Position numbers and translations under genes: made by a program | Source: Fluviispira sanaruensis | Lineage (GTDB): Bacteria; Bdellovibrionota_B; Oligoflexia; Silvanigrellales; Silvanigrellaceae | Assembly: GCF_004295685.1 (NCBI RefSeq) | Contig: NZ_AP019368.1 | Coordinates: forward strand, 3,456,135-3,520,134 | Direction: 5' to 3' | Length of the DNA: 64,000 bases | The notes under the pieces: model-generated | Told to the model about the DNA's origin: nothing | Seen by the model: only the letters and a program-made list of their open reading frames with translations | Databases searched by the model: none | In this document: in pieces, positions 18,643-28,346 of the stretch | How positions within the stretch are numbered: the first letter of the stretch is position 1 | How the letters are laid out: every line of letters starts with the position of its first letter

Positions 18643-19770
18643 TTATCCAAATATTTTGTCAAAAAAGCCATTGCTATTCTTTACATTTTGACCCATTTTC
18701 AAGGCAAATGCTCTGAGATGTTCTTCTGCTTCCTTATTTATTTTTGTTGGAATTTCTACATTAACCTCAATAATAAGATCGCCTTTACCTCTACCATATT
18801 TTTCAAGTTTCGGTATTCCTGCGCCGTGCACGACCAATCTTTGTCCAGGTTGAATGCCAGCTGGTATTTCAATTTTGCGCGGCTCTTCTTCGAAGCAATC
18901 AATCATAACTTCTGTTCCAAGAATTGCTTGGGCAACACCAACTTTTAATGAATAAATAAGATCAAATTCTTCCCGTTTGAAAAGATGGTTTGGCTCAACT
19001 TCAATGAAGACATAAAGGTCGCCCGCAGGTCCACCATTTACACCGCCTTCACCTTCACCACCTACGCGCAAGCGCATACCCGTATCGATTCCGGCAGGAA
19101 TTTTAACATTGATATTACTTGATTTTGTTTGAAAACCTGATCCCTTGCAATCACCGCAAGGAGTTGAAATGCGCTTTCCGCTGCCATTACAGTCCGGACA
19201 AGTTGAAGCATAAGTGAAAAAGCCCTGTTGAACAGCAACTTGTCCTTGTCCACGGCAAGTTGAACACGTGACCGGCTTTGTCCCTTTTGCAGCACCCGAT
19301 CCTTCACAAGTGCCACAAGCTGATTTACGGGGTATTTGAATTTTTTTCTCTGTGCCGAGTACAGATTCTTTAAATGAAATGCGAAGATCGTAACGGAGAT
19401 CTCCTCCTTTACGCGCCCTGTTTCCACCACCGCTACGTCTACTTGAGCCTCCCATGCCAAAGAGATCTTCGAAGATAGAGCCAAAGTGCTCGAAAACATC
19501 ATCCACGTTGCCAAAGCCAGCTCCACCGCCAAAACCACCTGCATTGAGGCCGGCATGACCAAATTGATCGTAGCGTTGACGCTTAGCGGAATCACTCAAA
19601 ACTTCATAAGCTTCCGCAGCTTCTTTGAATTTTTCCTCTGCTGCTTTATCCCCAGGGTTTCGATCTGGGTGATATTGGACAGCAAGCTTTCGATAAGATT
19701 TTTTTATTTCATCTGCCGATGCAGACTTCGAGACTTGTAAAATTTCATAATAATCGCGTTTTGTAGCCAT
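18643..19770 (-). CDS. dnaJ: Chaperone DnaJ (Hsp40)
   Basis: A 375-residue type I DnaJ. The J domain begins [20 protein letters not shown] and has HPD at 34-36, which stimulates the DnaK ATPase. A Gly/Phe-rich linker follows (about 75-130), then four CxxCxGxG zinc repeats ([32 protein letters not shown]) and the C-terminal substrate domain. I set the start at 19770, where the canonical MATKRDYY begins; the open frame reaches back to 19956 but that part has no family similarity. No dnaK or grpE is nearby. An RpoH-type gene lies elsewhere in the window (45856-47070), and I could not find a convincing sigma-32 promoter here. Confidence 0.97.
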   Translation of the reverse strand: MATKRDYYEILQVSKSASADEIKKSYRKLAVQYHPDRNPGDKAAEEKFKEAAEAYEVLSDSAKRQRYDQFGHAGLNAGGFGGGAGFGNVDDVFEHFGSIFEDLFGMGGSSRRSGGGNRARKGGDLRYDLRISFKESVLGTEKKIQIPRKSACGTCEGSGAAKGTKPVTCSTCRGQGQVAVQQGFFTYASTCPDCNGSGKRISTPCGDCKGSGFQTKSSNINVKIPAGIDTGMRLRVGGEGEGGVNGGPAGDLYVFIEVEPNHLFKREEFDLIYSLKVGVAQAILGTEVMIDCFEEEPRKIEIPAGIQPGQRLVVHGAGIPKLEKYGRGKGDLIIEVNVEIPTKINKEAEEHLRAFALKMGQNVKNSNGFFDKIFG

Positions 19771-19971
19771 CTTAAAATTACTCCAGAGCTCTGCCGAGAT
19801 CAGTAACGACAGGGGTGACAAGGTTGCGCTTGGAAACTTAACCTTGAACGTAAGAGAGTCAATAAGCAAAAAGCTATATTTATTATAATTTAAAAAGACA
19901 AACCGTAGAAAAACAGACGACACCACAAAAAGAGTCTCATGGTGTTTCTCCGTCAAAGGTTTAGCTGTATT

Positions 19972-20937
19972 TTAGCCAACTGCAAGACCAATAAGATTTC
20001 TATCAATCTCTGAGAGAGATTTGGGGAAAGAAAGAATAGCTTTGAAACGAGCTTCTTCCTTTGCAGAAGGAACTATAATGCTTCGACAAGACACTTCTGC
20101 CAAGATTGCACGCGCAAGTTTGTTATGAAGATCATGACCCGCTTTGTGCGCTATAATATGCCCTAAAATTGGCATTCCAAGCATGTGGAGGTCACCTATA
20201 CAGTCTAAAGTCTTGTGCTTCACAAATTCTTGTTCATGTCTTAAACCTTGCCGATTCATAACGCCTTCTGTCTTTGAAACAAGAATAGCGTTTTCCATCG
20301 ATCCACCTTTAGCGAGACCTTTGGAATACATGAGTTCAATATCTTCTTTTAAACAGAAGGTTCTTGCAAACGAAAATTCTTCACAAAATGATTTCGCAGT
20401 GTAATGCATAGAAATATTTTGACGACCAATTGCAGCAGCTCTTTCAAAATCAATCACATATGTAATAAGAGGTTTTTTAGACGGCTCTATTCGCATAAAA
20501 CGAGTTGGATTTTTTTCATCTACGACTTCAATGACTTTATCAATCACAACAACCTTTCTTGGTTCCTTTAGTACTTCAACACCCACTTCATCGAAAAGTG
20601 TTAAAAAGGGTGCTGAAGATCCATCCAATATAGGCATTTCGCTATTATTTATAGCGACAATAGCATTGTCTATACCAAATCCAAAGAAAGCTGCCATCAA
20701 ATGCTCAATAGTAGAAACACTTACCGCAGGCGAGCCGATGCGAGTTGCTAATGTTGTATCGAAAACAGAGTCTATATCCGCCTTGATATAAGGTTTATTG
20801 GGCAAATCTGTGCGTTGAAAAATAAAACCTGTGTTTGCAGAAGCTGGTCGAATTTCAACAGAAATAACACTTCCAGAATGAACTCCGACACCAGAAAAAG
20901 AGACAGAACGTTTTAAAGTTCTTTGAAAGTTACTCAT
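19972..20937 (-). CDS. lpxC: UDP-3-O-acyl-N-acetylglucosamine deacetylase
   Basis: A 321-residue LpxC, the zinc amidase that performs the first committed step of lipid A synthesis. Zinc ligands are H79 (STIEHLMAA), H241 and D245 (HKTLDCIGD), with the catalytic His in HKAGHD near 268. The start SFSGVGVHSG and NSEMPILDGSSAPF are family signatures. Its presence shows that the cell makes lipopolysaccharide or a related outer-membrane lipid. It is the first gene of the lpxC-dnaJ-cysS series; about 200 bp separates it from dnaJ. Confidence 0.97.
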   Translation of the reverse strand: MSNFQRTLKRSVSFSGVGVHSGSVISVEIRPASANTGFIFQRTDLPNKPYIKADIDSVFDTTLATRIGSPAVSVSTIEHLMAAFFGFGIDNAIVAINNSEMPILDGSSAPFLTLFDEVGVEVLKEPRKVVVIDKVIEVVDEKNPTRFMRIEPSKKPLITYVIDFERAAAIGRQNISMHYTAKSFCEEFSFARTFCLKEDIELMYSKGLAKGGSMENAILVSKTEGVMNRQGLRHEQEFVKHKTLDCIGDLHMLGMPILGHIIAHKAGHDLHNKLARAILAEVSCRSIIVPSAKEEARFKAILSFPKSLSEIDRNLIGLAVG

Positions 20938-21341
20938 GCTTTCTCCGTTAAGATCCCAAACATAAAAACATTAATAAGCCTATGCCACATGATTTATTCA
21001 AAAAAACAAAAGAGCAAATCACTATGTAGCTTCATTCGCTAGCACTTTTATGAAATGACAGCAAGGGAGGCTCAATGGAAAAGTATAAAAGATCCATTGG
21101 CAAAGTGTATCGGATATTTTATCTTATCATCCAGTCTTTTTTAAAATAATATAGTATTATTTCGTAGTTACTTTTTTGACATTTTATTAAGCAAAATCAA
21201 TCGGTCACTAACTGGTCAATATATACGAAATATTTCATAGCTGCTTTCAGCAATTGACGCTCGAATGCACTCAATATAAGCCTATTGGGTGGGCAAAATT
21301 GTTTCCCATTCATTTTCTTTGGACACTGTGAGGAGTTTTTT
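20938..21341. other. Divergent intergenic region between lpxC and ssb
   Basis: About 400 bp between two divergent genes; it must contain both promoters. I cannot assign -35/-10 boxes with confidence. A 24-codon frame with a strong ribosome-binding site lies at 21075-21149 and is listed separately. The ssb Shine-Dalgarno (GAGGAG) ends about ten bases before the ssb ATG. Confidence 0.6.
21075..21149 (+). CDS. Possible 24-residue leader peptide or small protein
   Basis: ATG at 21075 is preceded by AAGGGAGG at a good distance and opens a 24-codon frame (MEKYKRSIGKVYRIFYLIIQ, then SFLK and stop). The product would be basic with one amphipathic or hydrophobic helix. It matches nothing I know. It could be a small membrane peptide, an upstream frame affecting ssb, or chance in AT-rich DNA; only the ribosome-binding site speaks for it. 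Confidence 0.3.
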   Translation: MEKYKRSIGKVYRIFYLIIQSFLK

Positions 21342-21830
21342 ATGTCTGGTGTAAATAAAGTCATTCTTATTGGTAGACTTGGGCAAGAGCCTGAAATTAG
21401 AAGTACTGCAGGCGGCCAGCAAGTCTGCACTTTAAATATAGCCACAAGCGAATCCTGGACAAAAGATGGCAATAAAGAAGAAAGAACAGAATGGCACCGT
21501 GTCGTTCTTTGGGGAAGACAAGCAGAGCTTGCACATAAATATTTAAGAAAAGGGCGCATGGTTTATATTGAAGGCAAGTTACAAACACGTTCTTGGCAAG
21601 ATCAACAGGGGCAAAAGCGCTATACAACTGAAATCGTTGCAAATAATATGCAATTCTTAGAAAGTGCTGGCACAAATGCAAATCGTGACCAAAACAACGA
21701 CATACCACCACCAAATGATCAAGGGAATGACTCTTATTATTCAAATGAAAGCCCTTATGCTTCTTCTGGTAATAACAGCCAACCTTTCAGTAAAAACTCT
21801 CGCCCAATTGATGACGACATTCCATTTTAA
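21342..21830 (+). CDS. ssb: Single-stranded DNA-binding protein
   Basis: A 162-residue SSB. The OB fold starts [17 protein letters not shown] and includes [25 protein letters not shown] and the [11 protein letters not shown] strand. A flexible Q/N/S-rich linker follows and the protein ends in the acidic tip DDDIPF, which docks replication and repair enzymes. I chose the ATG at 21342, with GAGGAG upstream; the frame stays open to 21285 but that extension has no similarity. It is convergent with the binding-protein gene that follows. Confidence 0.97.
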   Translation: MSGVNKVILIGRLGQEPEIRSTAGGQQVCTLNIATSESWTKDGNKEERTEWHRVVLWGRQAELAHKYLRKGRMVYIEGKLQTRSWQDQQGQKRYTTEIVANNMQFLESAGTNANRDQNNDIPPPNDQGNDSYYSNESPYASSGNNSQPFSKNSRPIDDDIPF

Positions 21831-21865
21831 TTGGGGAGTAAAGCATTCACTTAAAAATATATATT

Positions 21866-22624
21866 TTAATTGGAAAAGTATTTTTTTTCATAAATACTTA
21901 GTTTATCTGTTCTTAACCAAGACTTTAAAAATTTATTAAACTGATTCTTTAGGGCAACATCTTCAGGTCTAAATGCAGCTGACACAGATTCTTGATGTAC
22001 TAATGTTGGTATTATATATATTTTTTCTGCAACATGTTTTGGTAATGCATTCAAATAATGCTTTTCAAATAAAACGGCATCACTCTTTTTTGTTAATAAT
22101 GAATCAATAGGGGCATCGAAACTTTTATAAGTTTTAACATTTAAATTATTTTTTGATGCATATAATGATGAACTCGTACCTATAGCAACAGAAATAACCT
22201 TTTTTTCTTTTACTAAATCATCTAAGCATTTATATTTTTTTATATTTTCTTCACTATTCAATATAGCTAGTGCCAAATCGTTTTTATAGACTACATCAGC
22301 AAAACTAACAATTTTTTCTCGTTCAGGTGTAATCACTAGACCCACTGCAATCATATCGCATTTAAATGCTAATAATGAAGGCAGGATACTCGCCCATTCC
22401 ACATCTATAAATTTAGGATTCGCATTTAAATATTTTGCAAAGTCTTTTACAATATCTACATCAAATCCCTCCCACGTCCCATTGATTTTTTTTATTTTAT
22501 AAGGGACGTAACCACCAGAAAGACATATTCTCAAATCTTTTTCTTTATTATTAATCGCAAATATTTCTGATTTATATACCCAAGAAATAAGAAAAATAAT
22601 ACAGTAAAAAATAAAATTTCTCAT
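21866..22624 (-). CDS. Periplasmic solute-binding protein (SBP family 3, amino-acid type)
   Basis: A 252-residue exported protein. A signal peptide (about residues 1-23, hydrophobic IFYCIIFLISWVY) precedes an SBP_bac_3 domain: GTWEGFDVDIVKDFAKYL near 50, DMIAVGLVITPEREKIVSFAD near 90, then the AVLFEKHYLNAL hinge region. Such proteins bind polar amino acids for ABC import or act as sensors. No permease or ATPase is adjacent, so it may be an orphan receptor. The ATG at 22624 has GGGGGAG upstream and begins the signal peptide; the frame reaches back to 22684 without support. It lies about 70 bp after the YceI gene. Confidence 0.85.
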   Translation of the reverse strand: MRNFIFYCIIFLISWVYKSEIFAINNKEKDLRICLSGGYVPYKIKKINGTWEGFDVDIVKDFAKYLNANPKFIDVEWASILPSLLAFKCDMIAVGLVITPEREKIVSFADVVYKNDLALAILNSEENIKKYKCLDDLVKEKKVISVAIGTSSSLYASKNNLNVKTYKSFDAPIDSLLTKKSDAVLFEKHYLNALPKHVAEKIYIIPTLVHQESVSAAFRPEDVALKNQFNKFLKSWLRTDKLSIYEKKYFSN

Positions 22625-22696
22625 AAATAATCTCCCCCAAAAAAATCTTATATATTGCCTTATTTTTAAATTATAATAAGGCAATAAAAATTATAT

Positions 22697-23398
22697 TTAT
22701 GTAGATTCACTTAATTTATGAATACCTTCTGAAGTTATACTAATCGTAATAATATCACCGATAGCTGGAGTCGCTTCGAAAATCATCTGAAAATTCATTC
22801 CAAAATCTTTTCTATTAATTTTTGCAGTAGCTTTAAAAGACTGTTTAATATCATCCTTTGTATTGAACTCACCTTTATAAATAATTTTAAATATTACTGG
22901 CTTTGTTACGCCCTTAATGGTCATATTGCCTATTAAGTCTAAAGTATTTTTACCCGTCTTTTTTGCTGACGTTGACTTAAACGTTAATAATGGAAACTTA
23001 TTGACATCAAAAAAATCTGCACTTTTTAAATGCTCGTTCCTTGGATTAAAACCTGTGTCAATAGAAGATGCTTTTGCATTTGCAATTAATTCAGTTTTAG
23101 AAAAATCTTTTGGATTAAATTTAAATTTCCCTTCAAAATATTTAAATTCACCAATAACTGAACTCACAACAAGATGATCAACTTCAAAATAGATTTTGGA
23201 GTAAAGAGGATTTATCTCGTATTCATAATTAGCTGGAGATGATTCAATTGATTTATTCTTCTTTGTTTTAGGAGATGATTCAATAGAAATAACATTATTT
23301 TTTTCAATGGATGATTCAATTGATTTAGCATAACAGGACATTGGAAGCGCTAAAATAATAGACTTAAGTATATATTTTTTTAATTTATTTAATAACAT
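22697..23398 (-). CDS. YceI-family periplasmic lipid-binding protein with N-terminal repeats
   Basis: A 233-residue exported protein. A signal peptide ends near A24, followed by a linker with three 12-residue SIESS(P) repeats (26-61), then a YceI lipocalin-like barrel: YEINPLYSKIYFEVDHLVVS near 58, FDVNKFPLLTFKST near 126, GNMTIKGVTKPV near 150 and INRKDFGMNF near 193. YceI domains bind polyisoprenoid or amide lipids in the periplasm; here the ligand is unknown. It precedes the solute-binding protein gene on the same strand. Confidence 0.9.
   Translation of the reverse strand: MLLNKLKKYILKSIILALPMSCYAKSIESSIEKNNVISIESSPKTKKNKSIESSPANYEYEINPLYSKIYFEVDHLVVSSVIGEFKYFEGKFKFNPKDFSKTELIANAKASSIDTGFNPRNEHLKSADFFDVNKFPLLTFKSTSAKKTGKNTLDLIGNMTIKGVTKPVIFKIIYKGEFNTKDDIKQSFKATAKINRKDFGMNFQMIFEATPAIGDIITISITSEGIHKLSEST
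23216..23323 (-). repeat. Three 36-bp tandem repeats inside the YceI gene
   Basis: Three imperfect units with a shared core (GATGATTCAATTGATTT on the plus strand) recur every 36 bp and encode SIESSIEKNNVI, SIESSPKTKKNK and SIESSPANYEYE. They lie between the signal peptide and the YceI barrel. The unit length keeps frame, so copy number could vary without breaking the gene. Confidence 0.75.
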
Positions 23399-23895
23399 AA
23401 AAATCCTCTAAATACCGCATTATTAATAATAACAAGAGGCAGAAAATTTCATAATCAACATAAAAAGTCAAGATATATTATTACTAAAAACTTAATCATT
23501 TGATATTAGACATTTATAAAATAAATCTCATCAAAACTATACTCTTTAATAACTCAACTCCAATGTGTTAACTTAAATTATGCTAATAAAATATTAATAA
23601 TATTAAATATTTAATATACTCAAGTGACATTATAACTTTTTCTTAAATCGAGATGAATATTCGCTTCATTGAAAATAGATTCAGAGCTTTATCTCAAATA
23701 AATACTCTCAATTAAGTAAGGAACACAATATTTTCTGTTTGGTAGACAAAGCTTCTTGAATACAAATCTAAAAAAGCACATAGATGAACATCAATAAGAA
23801 AAAATCTTGATTGCCACAGCCAATTATGTTTTTATACAAATGAAAATTTATTCATAACGAGCTTTGTCTTAAGCTTATGTAGGAAAGATAATTAC
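23399..23895. other. Divergent intergenic region between yceI and dapD
   Basis: A 497-bp AT-rich region that must hold the promoters of both flanking genes. A 20-codon frame beginning near 23653 lacks a ribosome-binding site and I do not call it. AGGAAA at about 23881 serves dapD. I see no RNA gene, repeat or attachment site. Confidence 0.6.
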
Positions 23896-25014
23896 ATGCT
23901 TGTAAAAGATATGACAGAATTTAAGAAAATCATTGAGAATATAGAAAAAAATAAGGATTACATACGCCCCCAAGCATTTGCTATAGGCATCGCAACACTT
24001 GCTCAAAATGGCACTTTGCTTGATTGTTACTTTCCTTCACCAAATTTTCAAACAAACTTTGCAACTGCTGCGATCCTTGCAAATGTACTCGGTTATAAAA
24101 ATGGCACGCATTCTTATCAACTGACAAATGAACAAATTACTGAAATATTAAGTTATTTCACACCATTTGCCAATGATGGCAAAGAACATGCCAACATCGA
24201 ACTTTTAAAAAACTTGCAGAAAATCATGCAAAATCCAATTAAAAATCGGAAAGCTATTGTTGTTTCATTTATTACGTCTTCAGAAAATGATACCGGCCCA
24301 AAAAGTGTCCCAGACGCTTATCTGCGTTTGCACTTACTTAGCCACAGATTTGTAAAACCCCATTGTATAAATTTAACAGGAATCTTTAATATTTTGCCTA
24401 ACGTTGTTTGGACATCAGAAGGCGCTATTGCTGCACAAGATTTAAATCTCAGAAAAATGGAAGCAATATGCGAGGGCCGCAATTTAGTCGTTCACTCCAT
24501 AGATAAATTCCCTCGAATGACCGATTATGTTACCCCCACCGGAGTACGCATTGCAGATGCCTCTCGAGTTCGTCTAGGAGCTTATTTAGGAGATGGGACA
24601 ACAGTTATGCATGAAGGTTTTGTCAATTTCAATGCCGGCTGCGAAGGTCCAAACATGATAGAGGGGCGCATCTCGGCAGGTGTCTTTGTTAAAAAAGGCA
24701 GTGATCTAGGTGGAGGATGCTCCACAATGGGCACATTATCAGGTGGTGGCAATATAATCATATCTATCGGTGAAAACTGTTTGCTTGGAGCTAACTCTGG
24801 TTTAGGTATTCCGCTTGGAGATCGCTGCACAATAGAAGCTGGACTTTATATTACTGCAGGTACAAAAGTTTTATTTAATAATACAATATTAAAGGCAAAA
24901 GATTTTGCTGGAAAAAATGATATTCTTTTCAGAAGAAATTCTCAATCAGGTTGTATAGAAGCTATTTCTAAAGCTAACTCAGTAGAATTAAATACTGAGT
25001 TACATAATAACTAA
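23896..25014 (+). CDS. dapD: Tetrahydrodipicolinate N-succinyltransferase, actinobacterial-type DapD
   Basis: A 372-residue left-handed beta-helix acyltransferase that succinylates tetrahydrodipicolinate in the lysine/diaminopimelate pathway, which supplies peptidoglycan. The signatures GVRIADASRVRLGAYLGDGT, MIEGRISAGVFVKKGSDLGG and MGTLSGGGN...GENCLLGANSGLGIPLGD are those of the DapD type known from Mycobacterium, rather than the shorter E. coli type. The N-terminal domain (about 200 residues) is longer than in actinobacteria. AGGAAA is well placed for the ATG at 23896. The next gene follows after 26 bp. Confidence 0.9.
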   Translation: MLVKDMTEFKKIIENIEKNKDYIRPQAFAIGIATLAQNGTLLDCYFPSPNFQTNFATAAILANVLGYKNGTHSYQLTNEQITEILSYFTPFANDGKEHANIELLKNLQKIMQNPIKNRKAIVVSFITSSENDTGPKSVPDAYLRLHLLSHRFVKPHCINLTGIFNILPNVVWTSEGAIAAQDLNLRKMEAICEGRNLVVHSIDKFPRMTDYVTPTGVRIADASRVRLGAYLGDGTTVMHEGFVNFNAGCEGPNMIEGRISAGVFVKKGSDLGGGCSTMGTLSGGGNIIISIGENCLLGANSGLGIPLGDRCTIEAGLYITAGTKVLFNNTILKAKDFAGKNDILFRRNSQSGCIEAISKANSVELNTELHNN

Positions 25015-25040
25015 ATTTTTATATTTTTTAGGATCAAATC

Positions 25041-26150
25041 ATGACGATTCCTAATATACATAATTTTATAGTAACTAATTTGCTTTGCGCTGGAGTTGGT
25101 CGTCCTTATCTTGTAGACGAAGGCGTGGAAGCTAATAGAACTTGTAAACTTTATACATTAGAAGCTAAAATAAATTCTGTTAAGATAAGTAAAGCAGATA
25201 CTCTAATTGATAACCATGAATTTTATTATACAAACCAAAGACTGATGAATTTTCATGAAATTATTGATTCATTATCAATACAAGGTAATTATATAAAACT
25301 TATAAGACAAGCGTTAAATTTTGAAGTAAATTTTCGGGATTATTTTCATCCAAGTTATTTCCAAAAGAATTTAAATACTAGGTATCTTGATAAGCTTAAT
25401 CTTCAATCATTAGATCCTAAATTAATTAAAGCTATTTTAAGATCTAATGTAAGGCGAATAGAGGAAATCGCTAATAATGCAAGAAATGTCGCTTTTAATG
25501 CAAACAATCAATTAAATAATTATCAATATCAACATAATTTAGGAGATGCATGTCTTAATGATTTTGCAGATTCTATTAAATCATTAAACGATCCTTTTAG
25601 TTTAAGAATAGATGAAATATTTAAACCGCAAATTATAACTATTATAGACCATTGGAGGCACCTAACTTCTCTAAATGCCCCTGGATTGGGCGCTGGATTA
25701 AGGACACCAGGAGGTTGGTTCGCTCCTAAATATGGATTTACTGATGCTTGTAACGGATATATTCCAGATCCTAGAGCGTTGGCGAGATATCCAAAGGTAA
25801 TTCATCAAAATATGACAGATGATGATCTTACTATTCCTTCAGCAGAAGCGATAAGAGAAAAAATTAGTCCTATACATAATAGCAGTTGGGTAAATAATTT
25901 TATTTATAATAATAATAATGTATTGACGGAATATCAATCTCGACTTGTTTTAGCTATGGCGGCTACTATGTGTTTTGCAAATGGAGCCAATAGAATACGT
26001 TATCAGCAAGAATATAATATGTTCATTAGTCAAATTAATTCAATTATATTCTTTTGTGGAAATATATTTGCAGCATTACATATTTGTTTATCTCAAGCAC
26101 AAAATCCGCCATGCGTAATATTACAAAATCCTCCATTAATATTAAATTAG
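25041..26150 (+). CDS. Orphan protein of unknown function
   Basis: A 369-residue protein I do not recognise. There is no signal peptide and no repeat. It is rich in Asn, Ile and Leu; a central part (about 205-255) holds GLGAGLRTPGGWFAPKYGFT and many prolines, and two hydrophobic helices lie near the C-terminus (about 303-322 and 335-355). The start has GGATCAAATC upstream, a weak ribosome site, and it lies 26 bp after dapD, so it may be cotranscribed with it. It converges with the sulfatase-fold gene behind it. A lineage-specific protein, possibly an effector or an unknown enzyme, is all that can be said. Confidence 0.7.
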   Translation: MTIPNIHNFIVTNLLCAGVGRPYLVDEGVEANRTCKLYTLEAKINSVKISKADTLIDNHEFYYTNQRLMNFHEIIDSLSIQGNYIKLIRQALNFEVNFRDYFHPSYFQKNLNTRYLDKLNLQSLDPKLIKAILRSNVRRIEEIANNARNVAFNANNQLNNYQYQHNLGDACLNDFADSIKSLNDPFSLRIDEIFKPQIITIIDHWRHLTSLNAPGLGAGLRTPGGWFAPKYGFTDACNGYIPDPRALARYPKVIHQNMTDDDLTIPSAEAIREKISPIHNSSWVNNFIYNNNNVLTEYQSRLVLAMAATMCFANGANRIRYQQEYNMFISQINSIIFFCGNIFAALHICLSQAQNPPCVILQNPPLILN

Positions 26151-26187
26151 TAAATAGAGATTTAAGCATCTACAGAATTTTACAAAA

Positions 26188-28209
26188 CTATCTTTTTTTA
26201 CAGCAAATTCCTTTTATTTTTAAATATTCATTTAAGCGAAATAAAGCTTTTGCTGTCAAATAATATTCTGCATCTTCTTTTGGAATAAATACATTTTTAT
26301 TTTCTAGAAGATCCTCTCGTTTCCATTGCACCACTTTATATTTATTCAAATGCAATGGTGGAACAAATACTTTACCAAAACCTTCCGTATAAACAGGCCA
26401 TCGTCTCTGTTCAGAAAATAAAGAATCTGAGATAGTTTCAATCTGATTGATATTTAAAAAATCAAGAAGTGTTGGATAAATATCCGCCTGGCTTTTGCTT
26501 ATATCTGTATTGAATGTATGCAAATTTAATTTTTTTAATACATTTTCAACTAATCCACCATGCATAACGAGGTTTGCCCTTGTTAACATATTCGCCAATT
26601 TATCAGGATTTTTGCTCTTATCCGAAAGAGGATATTCTAAATCAGGTATAAAATTCCCATGATCATTAACCATGATTAATAAAGATTGATCCCAAATTGT
26701 TGTATTAGATTTTTTATTCAATTTTCTATTTTTTAAATTATTGATAAATATTTCCAAGCTCAAATCTGTATAATATGTAGTTTTTTGCATATTAACTTCA
26801 GCCTTACTCAAAAGAGATTGATCCGGGTAAGTAAGATCATGCAACAAAGTAAATTCAGGGTGATTTGTCAAAGTCATAACAATATGCAACTGAACTTTGG
26901 GTTCAATAGTAACTAATGCATTGACTTTGTCAAACAAACTTTTATCAGATGCTCCCCACCAAGTCGACTCAGAATCTTTCGCAAAATCACCCAAACCGGT
27001 CATGAATTTAATCCCATGAGTCGTCCAAAATTTTTGAGTATCATCAAAACGCAAATCCCCAGCATACCAATAATAACTCTGGCTGTTAGTGAATTTTTCG
27101 TTCAATAATTCAGGAATGCAAACAGGATAATACTTAAATGTCCCTCTGAAAGCATCAGATGTTTCACCTGTCCAAGATCCACAAAGTGAGCCTTGTTGTC
27201 CAGCACGAGTCACGCCACCCACGGTCCATGCATTTGAAAAAGATAAACCAGAAAGCGCTAGTTTATCATAATATGGTGTAAAAGAATACTCATGCTTTGG
27301 ATACAGCCATTGCCCATTTTGAGGTTTAAAACTCTCTAGAAGAATAACCCAAATGTAAAGAGGCTCTTTACCGCTTAAACTATTCTGAACTTGATTTTTT
27401 AATTCAGCACCAATTTTATTGTGTGTTAAGATAGGTTCATCTTGGATAATATTATAAATATCATCATCAGATATTTGAACTTGTGTAGAATCTTTTTTAT
27501 ACCGCCATCTATATAATATTCTATAATCACTATCTAAATTTCGAATATATTTATCATTTTCAGACAACTGTTCAAAAAGAAGATAGATAAAATTCTCGGT
27601 AACTGACTTAGTGGCAATATTTGCTGAAAATCTCTTAAAAAAACTTGACTCACTTATTAAATTCTTAGAAACCAATAAAAAGATAGACAGAAGACTAATC
27701 ACTATTAATTTCAATATTGAAAATTTCATAAAACGAGCTTGTCTAATCTTAATTAATAGAAAAATAAAAGCTAAATTCAAAAGTACCACAAACAAATATC
27801 TAAAATTAAAAATCATATTAAAACTAGAGCTCAAAAAATTCAAATCAAGCAAAAATTTTAAGTGCAACTTACTCATTCCTGACTTGTAAAAATCAGTATA
27901 AATTATATACATAGAAAGAAACGATGCAATTAATAAATTAACTACAAAAAAAGTTTTTATTTTAAATTTTTTTCTATTTAAAATAAAAATTATTGGTAAA
28001 AATAATAATATCAGAATAATTGATATTAAAAAATCATTTGCAAGCATGATATACAGAGAAATAAATCTATTTAAGTTTCCTTTTACCAATTCAAAACCCA
28101 AATCATTCATTGTAAAAAAATGTATAATTGTTAAGTTAAAGAAAAAAATTAGAAACTGGACTGATATCAATTCTAAAGTATTTTTTTTAATATTAGAAAT
28201 TGCTTTCAA
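26188..28209 (-). CDS. LTA synthase/sulfatase-like membrane phosphotransferase
   Basis: A 673-residue membrane enzyme of the alkaline-phosphatase superfamily. About five membrane helices (roughly residues 15-190) precede a periplasmic sulfatase fold: WVILLESFKPQ near 284 (first metal Glu), TVGGVTRAGQQGSLCGS near 325 with the presumed Thr nucleophile, WYAGDLRFD near 385, LTNHPEF near 452 and MVNDHGNF near 525 (Asp-His metal ligands). Relatives move phosphoglycerol or phosphoethanolamine onto glycans or lipid A. The frame begins with TTG at 28209, preceded by GGAGG; no upstream ATG exists. The substrate in this Gram-negative is unknown. Confidence 0.83.
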   Translation of the reverse strand: MKAISNIKKNTLELISVQFLIFFFNLTIIHFFTMNDLGFELVKGNLNRFISLYIMLANDFLISIILILLFLPIIFILNRKKFKIKTFFVVNLLIASFLSMYIIYTDFYKSGMSKLHLKFLLDLNFLSSSFNMIFNFRYLFVVLLNLAFIFLLIKIRQARFMKFSILKLIVISLLSIFLLVSKNLISESSFFKRFSANIATKSVTENFIYLLFEQLSENDKYIRNLDSDYRILYRWRYKKDSTQVQISDDDIYNIIQDEPILTHNKIGAELKNQVQNSLSGKEPLYIWVILLESFKPQNGQWLYPKHEYSFTPYYDKLALSGLSFSNAWTVGGVTRAGQQGSLCGSWTGETSDAFRGTFKYYPVCIPELLNEKFTNSQSYYWYAGDLRFDDTQKFWTTHGIKFMTGLGDFAKDSESTWWGASDKSLFDKVNALVTIEPKVQLHIVMTLTNHPEFTLLHDLTYPDQSLLSKAEVNMQKTTYYTDLSLEIFINNLKNRKLNKKSNTTIWDQSLLIMVNDHGNFIPDLEYPLSDKSKNPDKLANMLTRANLVMHGGLVENVLKKLNLHTFNTDISKSQADIYPTLLDFLNINQIETISDSLFSEQRRWPVYTEGFGKVFVPPLHLNKYKVVQWKREDLLENKNVFIPKEDAEYYLTAKALFRLNEYLKIKGICCKKR

Positions 28210-28346
28210 TTATCCTCCAAATAAATTTTACTTTTTATTAATTTAAAAAGATTAAAAATACAATTACTAAACACAGATTAACTAACTATTACAATATATT
28301 TCTAAAAGTCAAGGATATTTAGATCCTCAATAATCTCTATATAATC

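Noticed and set aside
19771..19971. Sigma-32 heat-shock promoter ahead of dnaJ
   Set aside because: No convincing CTTGAA / CCCCAT pair with proper spacing was found, although an RpoH-type gene is present.
23653..23720. Small gene in the yceI-dapD gap
   Set aside because: A 20-codon frame lacks a ribosome-binding site and has ordinary AT-rich composition.
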